From NCBI GenBank assembly GCA_023055505.1, contig JALIRH010000023.1:6144423-6208422 (forward strand): a DNA stretch of 64,000 nt. Direction: 5' to 3'. Positions within the stretch are counted from its first letter, which is position 1; every line of letters begins with the position of its first letter. This DNA comes from Callipepla californica brunnescens. Taxonomy: Eukaryota; Chordata; Aves; Galliformes; Odontophoridae. A program made the position numbers and the translations under genes. The notes beneath the pieces were generated by a model. The model did not search any database. It was not told the origin of the DNA and saw only the letters and a list, made by a program, of their open reading frames with translations. Positions 1 to 10,410 of the stretch are shown piece by piece.

Positions 1-943
1 AACTTTAAGTAGTCTTGATGTCAAAGTGTAGTGCTACGTTTTTACTTTTTGTCTTGACTGTGTAGCTTGCAAGTAGCCATATGTTAGCTACTACTAGGGA
101 GCCATGGTTTCTTTCAGTGTACAGGACACATGTGGTCTTTGAGAGGTCCTTATCTGGCAAGCCCTCTTACCTAGCTTGGTTAGGCTGCAGTGTACCATCC
201 CCAGGGTGTACAGCTGGTCAGAGTGATTGCTGGCAGATGAGAGTAGGCCTCTGCCTTGAAACTGAAGTGTTCTGGGGAGGCAGTTAAACAAATCACTTTG
301 GTACGTTCTTTCTCCTCCTGCACCCAAAGATACACTGACATAATCCCTATGTAGAATCTGATCCTTGAGCAAATTGTATGTAAATGTTCCTTGTGGCCAA
401 GCTATCAGCTTGCTGCATCACCTGAGTATTTAGTGCAACTGTAACATGAACCGAAAGCGAGTCTTTGCTTTCTCTTCAGACCTGGAAAAGGAGTTCTGTC
501 CTGAAGATAAAGCTGATCCACGCTGTACGTGGCAGATTTTGCTCACTGCCAGCATATTCAACAGAAGCAAAAGGGAGATGATTTGTTTTTCTTTCAAGCT
601 TTGGTGCTTCATGCTTCCTTTACTGGTGGTAATGAATTTTGAATTTGATACTACGCACCTGAAATAGCACAGTGCTTTTGCGATGAGAGGAGTTCAGCCC
701 CGAACTGCTGCACACACTCTTCCCATGGCCTTCACTGTGGTTTGGTTTTGTTTTATATATTTTTTTTTAATCCTAGGTCTGGAAAAGCTAAGGATAACAA
801 ATCATAACAAAGATAGTATAAATTTATTTGGTGTAACCTGATTTGACCTAACTCACAGAGGAATAGAGATTTATGATATTTCATTGTTGTAAACCTTCAC
901 CATCACTTGTTATTGACAGTGTCTTCCCTTGTTTCCTCTCTAG
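1..943 (+). other. GIN1: GIN1 intron, 3' part
   Basis: This is the intron upstream of the first visible coding exon. It ends in a pyrimidine-rich tract and TAG at 941-943. I see a T-rich run near 760-770 but no recognisable exon or repeat. The open frames here (for example 446-667) match no GIN1 sequence. Confidence 0.7.
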
Positions 944-1252
944 GTGTACGCGTGCCAGCATTGCCAAGTGGCAAAGAGTACAACCACCACTACCACACTC
1001 AAACCATACCCTATCAAAGCAGAAGACCCCTGGACAGCAGTCACCGTAGCCTTAATGGGACCGTTTAGAGCTACCAAAAGAAGCCACAAGTATGTCATAA
1101 TCATGATGGATTTGTTCACAAAATGGACTGTTATTTTGCCTCTGCATGATACTTCAGCAGCTGAAATTGCTAAGGCAATCATCAGTGTGTTCTTCTTATA
1201 TGGACCACCTCAGAAAATGCCTATTGACCAAGGGAAGGAGCTTGTTCATCAA
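944..1252 (+). CDS. GIN1: GIN1 coding exon: zinc-module end and start of integrase core
   Basis: The exon follows a TAG acceptor and is read from its first base (phase 0) for 103 codons to a GTAAGT donor at 1253. It opens with VYACQHCQVAK, the Cys-x2-Cys half of the HHCC zinc-binding module that precedes gypsy-type integrase cores. The core follows: PWTAVTVALMGPF, then IIMMDLFTKW, then FFLYGPPQK and IDQGKEL. The position that normally carries the first catalytic Asp, just before LMGPF, is Ala (codon GCC at 1049-1051). The second catalytic Asp is kept in IDQG (codon 1226-1228). The protein is therefore unlikely to cut or join DNA, although it may still fold and bind DNA. Confidence 0.93.
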
Positions 1253-1374
1253 GTAAGTCTTCACATAGATTTTTTTTTTCCAAGAAAAGTACAATTTTTT
1301 TCATAGGAAGTTTGCATTTTAGACAGTTATTGGGGGGGGGGAAGCAAATCTTGAAAGTTTATTCTCTTTAATAA

Positions 1375-1432
<58 letters not shown>

Positions 1433-2029
1433 GTATTATATATATAAACACATATATAAACATATGTATACACATATATAAACATAAACACACATATATA
1501 TGTTTATGACAAATTATTTGCAATTGTAGCATTATACAACTTTTCTGCAGAGAGTAAAGGGCAAAGCAAAACTATTTCTTAATAATTGTACTGCACATTT
1601 TGTCATTTAGTTGGACTTGCACAAGATTTTACTCTGCTTGTATCACGTGTTTTGTCACAGTAAACATTCAGCAAGTGTTGATGAGTGTTGGTGGATGCCA
1701 TTTTTTTATTTTTTTTTTTTACATGATGGAATTCAATGGCCTGCCTTTCCTTCATATGCGCTCACATCCATATCAGACACTGTTTTGGGAGAGTGCCCCT
1801 CTGTTGGCATCTGTCACATGACAACAGCATGTAATGGAATATTGGTGGGAAGGTCCAATATCTACTGCTGTACCACCAGCAGCCATTGTGAGCTGATGTA
1901 ATAAAATAGGAGGCATTACTTTTGGAACAAGCAGAAGGCTTTTGCTGAGTTGCCACCTCACCTGTGTGTGTTCATGTGAACTGCAGGACACAGATGGAAA
2001 ATAATAACTGTGTTATTTTTCTCTCTAAG
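1253..2029 (+). repeat. GIN1 intron with (AC)n and AT-rich microsatellite
   Basis: The intron carries an uninterrupted AC dinucleotide run at about 1381-1428, followed to about 1502 by an imperfect TATA/CATA-rich tract. A short poly-T run lies at about 1701-1720. The 3' splice site is CTCTCTAAG ending at 2029. Nothing else in it resembles a gene. Confidence 0.85.
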
Positions 2030-2218
2030 ATAAACAAAGAACTGTTTGCACTATTTGGAATGAAACAAGTAGTATTGTCTTATCCTCAAACCGATGAAGT
2101 TAATGAAAGAACGTGCAAGACTGTCAAAGCTTTCCTTAACAAATACTGCACGGATCACCCAAACGATTGGGATGAGCATTTGTCTGCTATTGCCTATGCT
2201 TTCAATTTGACTAATTTG
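2030..2218 (+). CDS. GIN1: GIN1 coding exon: integrase core, third catalytic position
   Basis: The exon has 63 codons in phase 0 between an AAG acceptor and a GTAAGT donor at 2219. It begins INKELFALFGMKQ, the helix and strand that follow the second catalytic Asp. It continues through SYPQTDEVNERT, where the Glu of NER sits 34 residues after the Asp of IDQG. That is close to the D,D(35)E spacing of retroviral and gypsy integrases. The rest (AFLNKYCTDHPNDWDEHLSA, then AYAFN) matches the helical end of the core. The frame joins the exons on both sides without a stop. Confidence 0.93.
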
Positions 2219-2314
2219 GTAAGTAAAGATTCTTCCTCTTTTCGATGAAGTCCCACAAAATATATGCAAAACTGCGTGCTAAATTGTCCTGCTTTTTGCC
2301 CCCCAAATAAATAG

Positions 2315-2482
2315 GAGCCAGATCAGAACACCCCGTATTTCCAAATGTTTAATCGTAACCCATATGTTGTTGAACCAATGAACATATGTGTGGAAGGAGA
2401 AGAGAATATGTTTGCAAAAATATTTGAGGCAACTCGAGGAGCCAGTCAAGCACCTGAAGAAGAGAAAAGCTCAGATGGCCAG
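2315..2482 (+). CDS. GIN1: GIN1 coding exon: end of core and variable linker
   Basis: The exon has 56 codons in phase 0, with acceptor AAATAG ending at 2314 and donor GTAAGT at 2483. It begins EPDQNTPYFQMFNRNPY, the conserved stretch after the integrase core that in gypsy elements precedes the C-terminal domain. A low-complexity acidic linker follows, with EGEENMFAKIFEATRG and PEEEKSSDGQ. Only a 96-base intron separates it from the previous exon. Confidence 0.92.
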
Positions 2483-2919
2483 GTAAGTGTTACAGTTTCA
2501 AACTTTACTGGGAAGGAGACTGAAGAGACAAGGGACATGAGATAGGGAGATTTAAGATTGAAGTATAACCAACCATTAGAGCAATGCATTTTTTTTCTTC
2601 TATTTCAGCTTGCAATGCCTAGGTTTCAGTGTATATATGCTTATGTGTATGTGGAGGGGGTAAACAAGAAAAGAGATTCTTCAGGAGATTTGTGCTTGAC
2701 TTTTAGGGCTGCATACATGTGGAAACTGAAAAACGTTTGCTTATGGACTGTTGATTTAGGACATGAAGATAAAATATGTTTCTTCAGAAATTTCCATCTC
2801 TACACATTGTGATGTTATGATGTCCAAAGACATTTAATGTTAAGCTTCTGCATTGTTAACCAATGTTATGAAAATACTTGATTATTTCTGGATAAAACAA
2901 ATGTAAATGTCTATTGCAG
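2483..2919 (+). other. GIN1 intron
   Basis: This 437-base intron has a GTAAGT donor and an acceptor ending CTATTGCAG at 2919. It holds only a T run at about 2590-2597. An open frame at 2558-2812 is not conserved-looking and lacks splice sites. Confidence 0.8.
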
Positions 2920-3208
2920 GTGGAGAAAACCACTTCAGATGAACAGAAACCCAGAAATAAAATCACTGTGAAAAGGAAGCCAAAGCAATTAAATAGCCTT
3001 CGACTTAAAGTTGGTCATGAAGTCCTCAGACAAAGAAAAAATTGGTGGAAAGATGGTCGCTTCCAGTCAGAGTGGGTTGGTCCTTGTATTATAGATTATA
3101 TCACAGAAAATGGCTGTGCAATATTAAGAGATGCCACAGGATCCAGACTGAAAAGGCCCATCAAGATGTCTCACCTCAAGCCATACATAAGAGGGTCCAA
3201 TGGGAAAG
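2920..3208 (+). CDS. GIN1: GIN1 coding exon: C-terminal barrel-like DNA-binding domain
   Basis: The exon has 289 bases (96 codons plus one). It encodes a basic stretch (KITVKRKPKQLN), then LRLKVGHEVLRQRKNWWKDG, EWVGPCIIDYITENGCAILR and KMSHLKPYI. The order 'kvGheVl, wvGPc, aiLr, shLKPY' is the C-terminal barrel signature of gypsy-type integrases, and it is the best conserved part of GIN1. The last base (G, 3208) combines with AC at 6009-6010 to make Asp. The donor is GTGTGT, the first bases of a (GT)n run at 3209-3226. Reading through would add about 41 unrelated residues, to a stop at 3331-3333. Confidence 0.92.
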
Positions 3209-6008
3209 GTGTGTGTGTGTGTGTGTATTTTATATATGTGTGTATATGTATTTCTAACATTTCCTGCCATATGTGGGTGTTGGGTGAGGTTATCACACTG
3301 GAAAAACTATTGTTCAGTTACCAGGGTGAATGAAACCAGTACTAGGTAGTGGAGTAATCATTGCAGTTGTTATTAGTGTGAACAGTTGAGTGTTAATGGC
3401 TTCAATCTTCTGCAGAGCGTGGAACAGTTAATGAGTCATGTTTAATGCCTTTTTAAAAAAAAAAAAAAAATCCATTGAAATTGCTTCTAACATGTCCTTT
3501 GTCCCTGCTCACTCTGGCTGGCAGAAGTATTCTAGAAGTATAATTAGGCTGAACTGTTTTCATAGAACATCTTCTGACTGCGTTCTTGTTTTGATACTGA
3601 CAGATCCACATTAATTTTCTTTGTGCAATGGAAATGTTTGTCTGCTTCTTTGTGCTTACTCTGACTAGTGCAGATGGTACAAGTTTATACAAGAAAGCTC
3701 ATCCTCTAAAACCTTGGAATACCAAAAGTACATCAAAAACCTGACCTGTGGAGAGTTTGTTTTAGACTGCAGTCCTGAAGAAGTAAATTCCCAAACGCTT
3801 AGGTCATCAGCTGCCACTGTTTCTCTTGCACGTTCTTGGTACCCTTTTACGGTGGTGCTGTATTCATAGATGACTGCTGTTGTTTGATTTTCTGCTGATG
3901 CTGACTGTGGGTCACTTCAGACATCCCAGCGTTTGGAAGGCTTCTGTCAAAGAACTGTTGTTCAGGCTCCTTGAAAAAGCGGAGGGATCTACACCTCTTC
4001 AGCACGTGTGGTTGAGCTCCAGTCCCTTGAAATGCATGAATGATTTTGAGACAGCCATCTCTTCCGTCACATAAAACTGAGGGTTTACAAAGCTAAAAGT
4101 CATTTTGGGGTTTCACATGAGGAGCTGGTATTGAGGCCATTTGTCAACCTCTGCTGCAGTTTGTGTGTCGGGAACTGCAGCGTCACGTAGCCTCTTTCAT
4201 GTGCTGTTTGTAGGACTGTGACATTGTGGCTTTCAGCTCTCGGCTGAATGCTGAGCTGAGGGGTGAAGTCATACACCTGTCCTGCAGGCAGGTCCTTTGC
4301 AGCTGCTGCAATGGCTTGGGTAAATTGTATCTCAGTGTGGAAGATGAAGTGCGGTCATCTTTGTGGCGTTAGTCAGACAGGTTTACTGACAAACATTGCA
4401 GAAACTGGAAGCGAACAGAGGGTTTCTTCCCTTTCCCAGGAAGTGACTGAAGATTTGTTGTCTGACATGGGGGAAAGAAGTGGATGATGAATATGTATAA
4501 ATTCTGAAATTATATTTTTATATTTGTACATATTTACACTATGGAGAGAAGTAAACTAGATCTGTCCTAAGCAATAGACAGCCTTTACTAAATGGCTGAA
4601 GAGAAGTCAGGAAGGGAAGCTTCACTTAGAATAAGGGTAGTGAAACCTGGCAGTGAATTACATCTTTTCCTTAAAGACACGTGTATCTTTTTTTTAACAA
4701 AGGACTGTTCTTTATGAGCAATTAACTTATCATTCCTCTGCTCTGGTGTGACAGTCTGATAGCTGCCCTTTGCATAACCTTGAGTGGGGACAAAGTATTT
4801 GCAGCTGCCTCTGAAATGAATGTGGGAAAAGTGCATCTTAGGTGAGGTATTTGTGACCTGTGAGTACTGCTAAAGATTTTGCTTACACTTCAGATTTTTA
4901 GAGCGGGTTTTCTTCTGTGTATTGCACTAGAAGTGTGGGTTTGAACTTTTTAAGCAGGAAAGAAAGGCTGAAAATGGAGTGCTTATGTTTTACATGATTC
5001 TAAAGCTGTATGCAGTTAAGGGCAAGTAGAAGCAAGGCATTTTTCTAACCTTTATTAACACTCTTGGTCTAAAGATAAATCCTGAGTCAGTGCATTGGTA
5101 TATAGTCTTGGCAGAGGCATTACAAATTAAAAGTCTATAGGAACCTGGGTTGCTTGCTGTCAGGTATTTGAATGGCCTGGCAGAGGTTGCAGAGCACTCT
5201 GTGTACATGCATCTGTGTGTCTGAAGCAACATTTTTTCATGCATGAATGTGGTTTAGTTTGAACACTAAGCTCAAGAGATTCCACGTAGTTCCAATGCTC
5301 AAGTGATTCAACAATGTACATAGACAGATTGAGGACACATCTGTTGAGATTTGTGAGTGAATTTATAGCCCCTAGAAAGCTTCTTTTCCCAATAGGGTCC
5401 TCATATGAGCAAGAAGATAGGCCCTAATGCCATCTTCCTGGACAAAAGTATAAATCTCTTGCTGGCATGCATTTGATTTCTCTGGTCAGACTATTATCAT
5501 TTCATTTTGACTCCCTTGATAAAAATCAAGCACACTGTTATAGTGAAGTTCAGTAGTACTATGGAGTAGTAATCAATACTGTTCTAAAATTCTATGACAC
5601 TGTCTTATTTCTATTCTATTTCTATTAAAAAAAAAAAAAAAAAAAAGGCTGTTGTGCTGCATTGCCATTTCCCAGCACGAATTTGGAGATGTCAAATTTT
5701 TGAGTATGTTGGTGCACAAAGTGGAATGTGTACATCTGTTAGTTTGAGTTACTAGCACATTAGCAATCCTCTAGCTAGTTTATGACATAGCAATTAAAAG
5801 AACAACACTTCTTAACATGAAACACTACATGCATTATTTCATGGATGCATGAGATGCAATAAGACATTTCTTGTCTAGTGAAATTAGGAAATCCACGCTG
5901 TCAGGCTGATATCACTCCAGTAATCCAGGTGGCACCTCACTGTCATCTTCAGTATGGCTTTCATTAAACTAAAAGGATCTGTATTAATGGATGCTTTCTA
6001 TTTTGCAG
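3209..6008 (+). other. GIN1 last intron
   Basis: This 2.8-kb intron opens with a (GT)n tract and ends TTCTATTTTGCAG at 6008. It contains an A run at about 3454-3470, an AT-rich patch at about 4500-4530 and a poly-A run at 5627-5646. A small exon-like segment after TCTTCTGCAG at 3415 would also be open for a few codons from phase 1 (stop soon after). The better match is the exon at 6009, so I do not call it. Confidence 0.75.
5627..5646 (+). repeat. poly(A) run
   Basis: About 20 consecutive A residues in the last GIN1 intron, after a CTATT-rich lead. It may be the tail of an old retrotransposed copy, but no body is recognisable. Confidence 0.8.
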
Positions 6009-6301
6009 ACAACCACTACATCTTACAAGGTGCCATAGTTGTTGACCATGACTACACTGGCTTATCTGAGAGATCATTTAACGCAGGCCAGCAGGACCCT
6101 GATGCTGAAGAGGAAATAAATGCTTATGTGAGAGATGTCACGTCTGCTGTGCAAATGCCAACTTCAGCCTGCAAAGAATCAGAAGATGGCAGACATCAGT
6201 CTGAGCTGTCAGAAGATCATTGCATTGAACCAAACAATGCAAAGCCACAACAATGGCCTTCACCTTGCTGGACGCTTCAGGCCAAGATAGAAGATACTTA
6301 A
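6009..6301 (+). CDS. GIN1: GIN1 last coding exon and stop
   Basis: The exon starts in phase 1 (the G from 3208 plus AC gives Asp) and runs 97 more codons including the TAA at 6299-6301. NHYILQGAIVVDHDYTGL at its start matches the mammalian protein well, which confirms the 3208-6009 junction. The middle is acidic and variable (QQDPDAEEEINAY, SEDGRHQSELSEDH). The last 15 or so residues of this frame look unrelated to mammalian GIN1. A frame two bases further on, from 6253, reads FTLLDASGQDRRYLS, which resembles the mammalian C-terminus. This suggests a net indel just upstream of 6253 (see findings). Confidence 0.88.
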
Positions 6302-6421
6302 GCAGTTCCATGGCATTTCATTGTCAAACAGTTTGGAGCACACATGGCAGACTGGCGAAGTTTGAACAGCTTCAAGTTTCTCAGCCAAACCTACTTTGCT
6401 GTATGAACTTCAGAATACTGC

Positions 6422-6626
6422 AGGTGTCCAGTTATTAGTTTACATGGGCATTAAAAAGCAATCGCTCTATTAACAAATGTAGGTGCAGCCTAGTGAAAGC
6501 ACGTGTTCTACTGTGTCCACTTAAGAGCAGTGTAGGTGTCCAGTGTTAATTCTAGTGGGCATTGAGAAGAGAGCATTCAGTTATGAGTTCTGTCACAACC
6601 CAGTAAAAGCAGGTGTTCTCATCATG
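6422..6626 (+). repeat. Diverged tandem duplication in GIN1 3' UTR
   Basis: Unit one spans about 6422-6515 and unit two about 6534-6626, offset 110-112 bases. Both start AGGTGTCCAGT, both have TGGGCATT about 20 bases later, and both end with an AG(T/C)-rich block followed by AAAGCA(C/G)GTGTTCT. Internal divergence is substantial, so the duplication is old. Confidence 0.65.
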
Positions 6627-6932
6627 CCTTTTGAAGCTCAGTTTCAGTTGGTAAAATGATGATAAGCCCCAACTTTACTGTTACCCTCTCAGGACACAAC
6701 ACGTCGCTGTAAAGAGCTTTCCATTAGTTTTCATTATAACTAATTCCTAGCACGGTGGTGTTGTGGGATGAGCATCATCTAAACAATGTAAATTCTGTCC
6801 TCCCTGTAGAAAGAGAAAGAAGCTGATGTCTTCCTTTTCCTGTTTTAAAACTGTTCTGTTTTTCACAAGGAGCTGCAAGCTCTGATTTTTACTGCTTTAA
6901 GTTTATGTGCTAGCTCTAAGGTGTCACAAAAC

Positions 6933-6938
6933 AATAAA
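6933..6938 (+). promoter_or_regulatory. GIN1: Candidate GIN1 poly(A) signal AATAAA
   Basis: This is the canonical hexamer, 632 bases after the stop, followed by GCTGCC and then a TTTTG-containing downstream region (6960-6964). No clearly better signal occurs sooner. Confidence 0.6.
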
Positions 6939-9289
6939 GCTGCCAAAAGTGCAGGTAATCTTTTGCATATGGAATAGAGAGGTCTTCAGCTGCTCTTGCT
7001 CATCAAAACTCTGCTAGGAGAGCAGTTTTAGTTCCTCACACTTGCCAAAATCTTAAAAGCAGTCAGCATTCATTTGTTCTTTCTTCACAAACATCTGGTT
7101 TCCCTGAGTAATACATCTTCCCAGAGCTAGCACAGTCTGGGAGATTTCTGCTGACAGAGCCCAAGGAAAGGAGAACACTGGTGTTATTTATTCTCTGAAT
7201 TGCTTGAATAAGTTGTTGCAGCCCTGGACTTTCCTGCCAAGAAGACTGTATTTCATGGTAAGATTAAAATGTGGCTGCTGCTTCAGTCAGCTGAGCAGAA
7301 ACTCTCTCATGCAGAAAACTGATGAGCACAAGCTGCTTCTTTTATAGGGGAGTGACAGGAAGAGGAAGAATGCTCGCAGGGAGCTGAGTTCAGAAATGCA
7401 GCAGCATCCATTTGATACTGCAAAAGACTTACTTTTCCTGCTCTCTGAACGCCTGCATTCCTTACCATGTCTGCTGCTGGATGTCGTGTGGCATTTAATG
7501 CAGGGGGCTTTTAGATGAAAGGGCTAGTTCTAATGGTATTCAACCAAACTCTGGAAGAGGAAAGTATTATTTATTAAAGACTTTTACTAAAAATAGGTAA
7601 AAAGACTTTGTCCTCAAGTCTGATTAGGTGCCTAGCTCATGTAGAAACTCCTATCTGTTACACGGCACGCCTGTGGTATCATGGATCAAAGCTATGTGAA
7701 AGAACAGCTGAGCACAATTATAGTGTTCCAGGATCTGAGCTTAAAATCCATCCAAAAATACTTTCTTTTCCCTGCGTATGTTCTCCTTGTTGAGGCTGTC
7801 TCAGAAGGCAGGTGCTGGGCTTGCCAGCTGTGCTCACTTTCCTTGGGGGTCTTTTCTGTGGTGGGTGCATGGGGGAGCTCTGAGGTAACACATGCTGTGT
7901 ACCTGCTGTAGCTACGCTGGAGAGAAGCAAAATGCTAAGCTGACAGTGGAAGAGGAAAATCAGCAACCATTTAATGGTCTGTGTAATGCTGATCATTTGA
8001 GTCTCCTGGTAATGGTGACCTACTGCGTTAGCAAGCAAGCATTACTGCCTCTTGGGTGCGTCGAAATGAGGCCTCCTGTGCACATAAGAGGTTTTTTGAA
8101 GAAAGGAGGAGGGTTTCAAGGTAATGATTCGAAAAACAATCACTGGAAACTGTGGATAAGATGCCACAAGGAACCCTGAGACGTGGCAAATAGCATGAGA
8201 CGCAATGGGAAACTGGAGGAAGCCTCCACCCTCACCCTAGGTAAGTGCTGCACAGTGCACACTTGTCAGTGTGGTGAGCACAAACCTCTGCTTCTAATTT
8301 TGTGCTGTAACCAAACTCCGTAAATGCACAAGTGCCCATCTGTGACTGGGCATGCAGGTCTGCCTTATAGTGGGGCAGTAGCAGACTATTATTCCCAGTC
8401 CCAATTCTTAGAAATTCTGTTGTTTTCCTAGAGTTTGTGCCCCCTCATGGGAGGGGAGGAATAAATAGAGCTCGGTGTGAAAGAACAACCAGTATGCCCA
8501 TACCTTCCAGCACATTTTTCCTTTGGGTTTGCTAGCAATTAGTTAGATGAAGAACATGACAAGGAAAAAAAAGAAGAAAAAAAAATTGCCTTTGTATGAA
8601 CACTGAAAGTGCTTCAGTATTGAGCGATAAACCATAGCTCATATTTAAATATTCCCTGAACTTTTGTGTAGCATTTGCTCATTCTGTGCTAATGTGCTCC
8701 TGTGTTCCAGCTCTAGACAGTACTTGACATTTTAAAGATTTTCTCCCTCCTTCTCCCAAGAACTGGATGTTCCCGTTTGAAGGACAGCAGTGAGTCATGA
8801 TTTGCTTTTTCACAGCAAGTCACTGACAAATCCTGTGGAAACCCTGCTTTTGAGAGATAGATAGCTTTACTCACTGAGGTGCAGTGTCGGTATCAACGAC
8901 CTTTTGCAGCAGACATCATTAAAGTAATGATCTAACATCAGAATCTGTTTGCACAGTTGGCTCTTTGGTATTTTCTAAACAGGAAAGGATAGAATATTCT
9001 TTCTTATGGCAGTGAATTAGATGTTTTCAGCTAACTCACTGGACTAGTTAGAACTAAAACACACAAGCACTGGCCTCTCAGCAAGCAGTAGAAAAAATAA
9101 AGAAGATGCTGCTTGCATGTGAATCCAACAGAAGCCACTAAGACCAGACAGTCAATTAGAAGGCTGAATAAATAAATGGCGATCAGCAGGGTGTTCAGGA
9201 GATGATTGGTATTATTCCCTTTTACTCATGCTAGATAACCTGTGGTGCCTACTGTGCGAATCTTGGTAATCGAGCTGTGTAGACATTTA

Positions 9290-9690
9290 TGATGATAGAA
9301 TGGTTTTGGTTGGGTGGAAACTATAAGATCCTGTAGTTCCAACCCGTCTGCTGTAGGCAGGGACATCTCCCTCTAGCCCAGGTTGCTCACAGCCCCACAC
9401 AGCCTGGCCCTGAGTGCTTCCAGGGAGGGGCATCCACAGCCTCACTGGGAAACCTGTTCCAGTGTCTCACCACTCTCACAGCAAAGAATTTCTTCCTATC
9501 TCTTGTCTAAACCTACCCTCTTCCAGTTTGAAGCCATGTCCCCTTGTCCTGTTGCTACCTGCCCTTCTAAAAAGCCCCACCCCAGCTTTCCTGTAGTCCC
9601 CCTTCCCATGCTGGAAAGCTGCTATAGGGTCCCCATAAGAATCTTCTTTCCAGCATGCAAAAAGCCTCAGCTCTCTTGGCCTGTAACGAT
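9290..9690 (-). mobile_element. CR1 LINE 3' fragment
   Basis: Read on the minus strand, the segment ends at low coordinates with AACCATTCTATC, the CR1 3' terminus. Upstream come the typical CR1 3' end segments: the plus strand shows GGCAGGGACATCTCCC, CAGCCTGGCCCTGAGTGC and CTGTTCCAGTGTCTCACCAC in the usual order. It is a 5'-truncated copy, as most bird CR1 insertions are. Confidence 0.9.
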
Positions 9691-10085
9691 GAAGAACAGT
9701 GCACAATAATTTCTAATTTGGCACGGAAGCCCCTTCAGAAAGAATTAACAGCAAACCAGACATTAACTTTATTTTAAAACTTATAACTTGGGAATTGCGT
9801 GAGAGCTGCATTCCCCTGTCAGTTCCCCCTCCCTCTAATTTTACATAGCCCGGAACCACACCTGCAAGTGTAAGTGCACAAGTCCATGCTCCAGTTGTGG
9901 GCACTGCTTGATGCAGTAACACAAGTAAGTGTTACTGCAGCCTCCAAGAATGGGCCTGGGAGTCCTTACTCCTGCAGGGCTCCTGGTGACAGCCCTGATG
10001 GAAAGGGCCTGCTGGAGCCATGCTGCCTTGGTAGCAAAAATAGGTGGGCTGTGGGCAGGCCATAGGAAAGATGATGTTCCCTGTA

Positions 10086-10410
10086 TTCATAGATTCATAG
10101 ATACATTAGGTTGGAAAGGACCTACAAGATCACCTAGTCCAACCATCCTCACACCACCATCCCTACCCACCAAGCTACTAAATCAAATCCCTCAGCACCT
10201 CATCTAAACGCTTCTTGAACAGCGCTAGGGACGGTGCCTCAACCACCTCCCTAGGCAGGCCATTCCAGTGCCTGACCACTCTTTCAGAGAAAAAATTTTT
10301 CCTCAAGTCTAATCTAAATCTTCCCCGGCACAACTTGTGGCCATTCCCTCTCGTCCTGTCATTAGTTACCTGGGAGAAGAGGCTGACCCCCTCCTGTGTT
10401 GCCCCACTGT
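10086..10410 (-). mobile_element. CR1 LINE 3' fragment
   Basis: The plus strand begins ATTCATAGATTCATAGATAC, the reverse complement of the CR1 terminal repeat. GGTTGGAAAGGACCT follows, and later CAGGCCATTCCAGTGCCTGA. Translated on the minus strand, it shows the degenerate end of the CR1 protein ([20 protein letters not shown]). It differs enough from the copy at 9290 to be a separate insertion of another CR1 subfamily. Confidence 0.92.

Larger units (their letters stand above)
1..6955 (+). other. GIN1: GIN1 gene, 3' part (locus span)
   Basis: This is the 3' portion of gypsy retrotransposon integrase 1, a single-copy vertebrate gene domesticated from a gypsy/GIN-type integrase. Five coding exons in the window join with matching phases (309, 189, 168, 289 and 293 bases; 415 codons plus stop). 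The human protein is, from memory, about 522 residues, so roughly the first 100-120 residues, including the N-terminal region and the histidines of the HHCC zinc module, lie upstream of the window. Identity rests on the ACQHC zinc pair, an integrase core with LFTKW and FFLYGPPQK, and a highly conserved stretch with KNWWKDGRF and EWVGPC. The gene runs convergently toward PAM, as in human 5q21. Its cellular role is not established. Confidence 0.93.
6302..6955 (+). other. GIN1: GIN1 3' untranslated region (probable)
   Basis: This is the sequence from the stop to just past the first good poly(A) signal. It contains a diverged direct duplication of about 95 bases (6422-6515 and 6534-6626). The 3' end is inferred from the signal only. 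Confidence 0.6.

Noticed and set aside
446..667. Open frame of 73 codons on + upstream of GIN1 exons
   Set aside because: It lies in the intron and has no similarity to the GIN1 N-terminal region. Its splice sites do not match the phase of the 944 exon.
3416..3455. Possible extra GIN1 exon after TCTTCTGCAG
   Set aside because: It would be open for only a dozen codons and then stop. The exon at 6009 gives the conserved continuation from the same donor.
8455..8475. TATA-like AATAAATAGAGC stretch as a promoter
   Set aside because: No initiator, CpG-rich sequence or open frame follows it.
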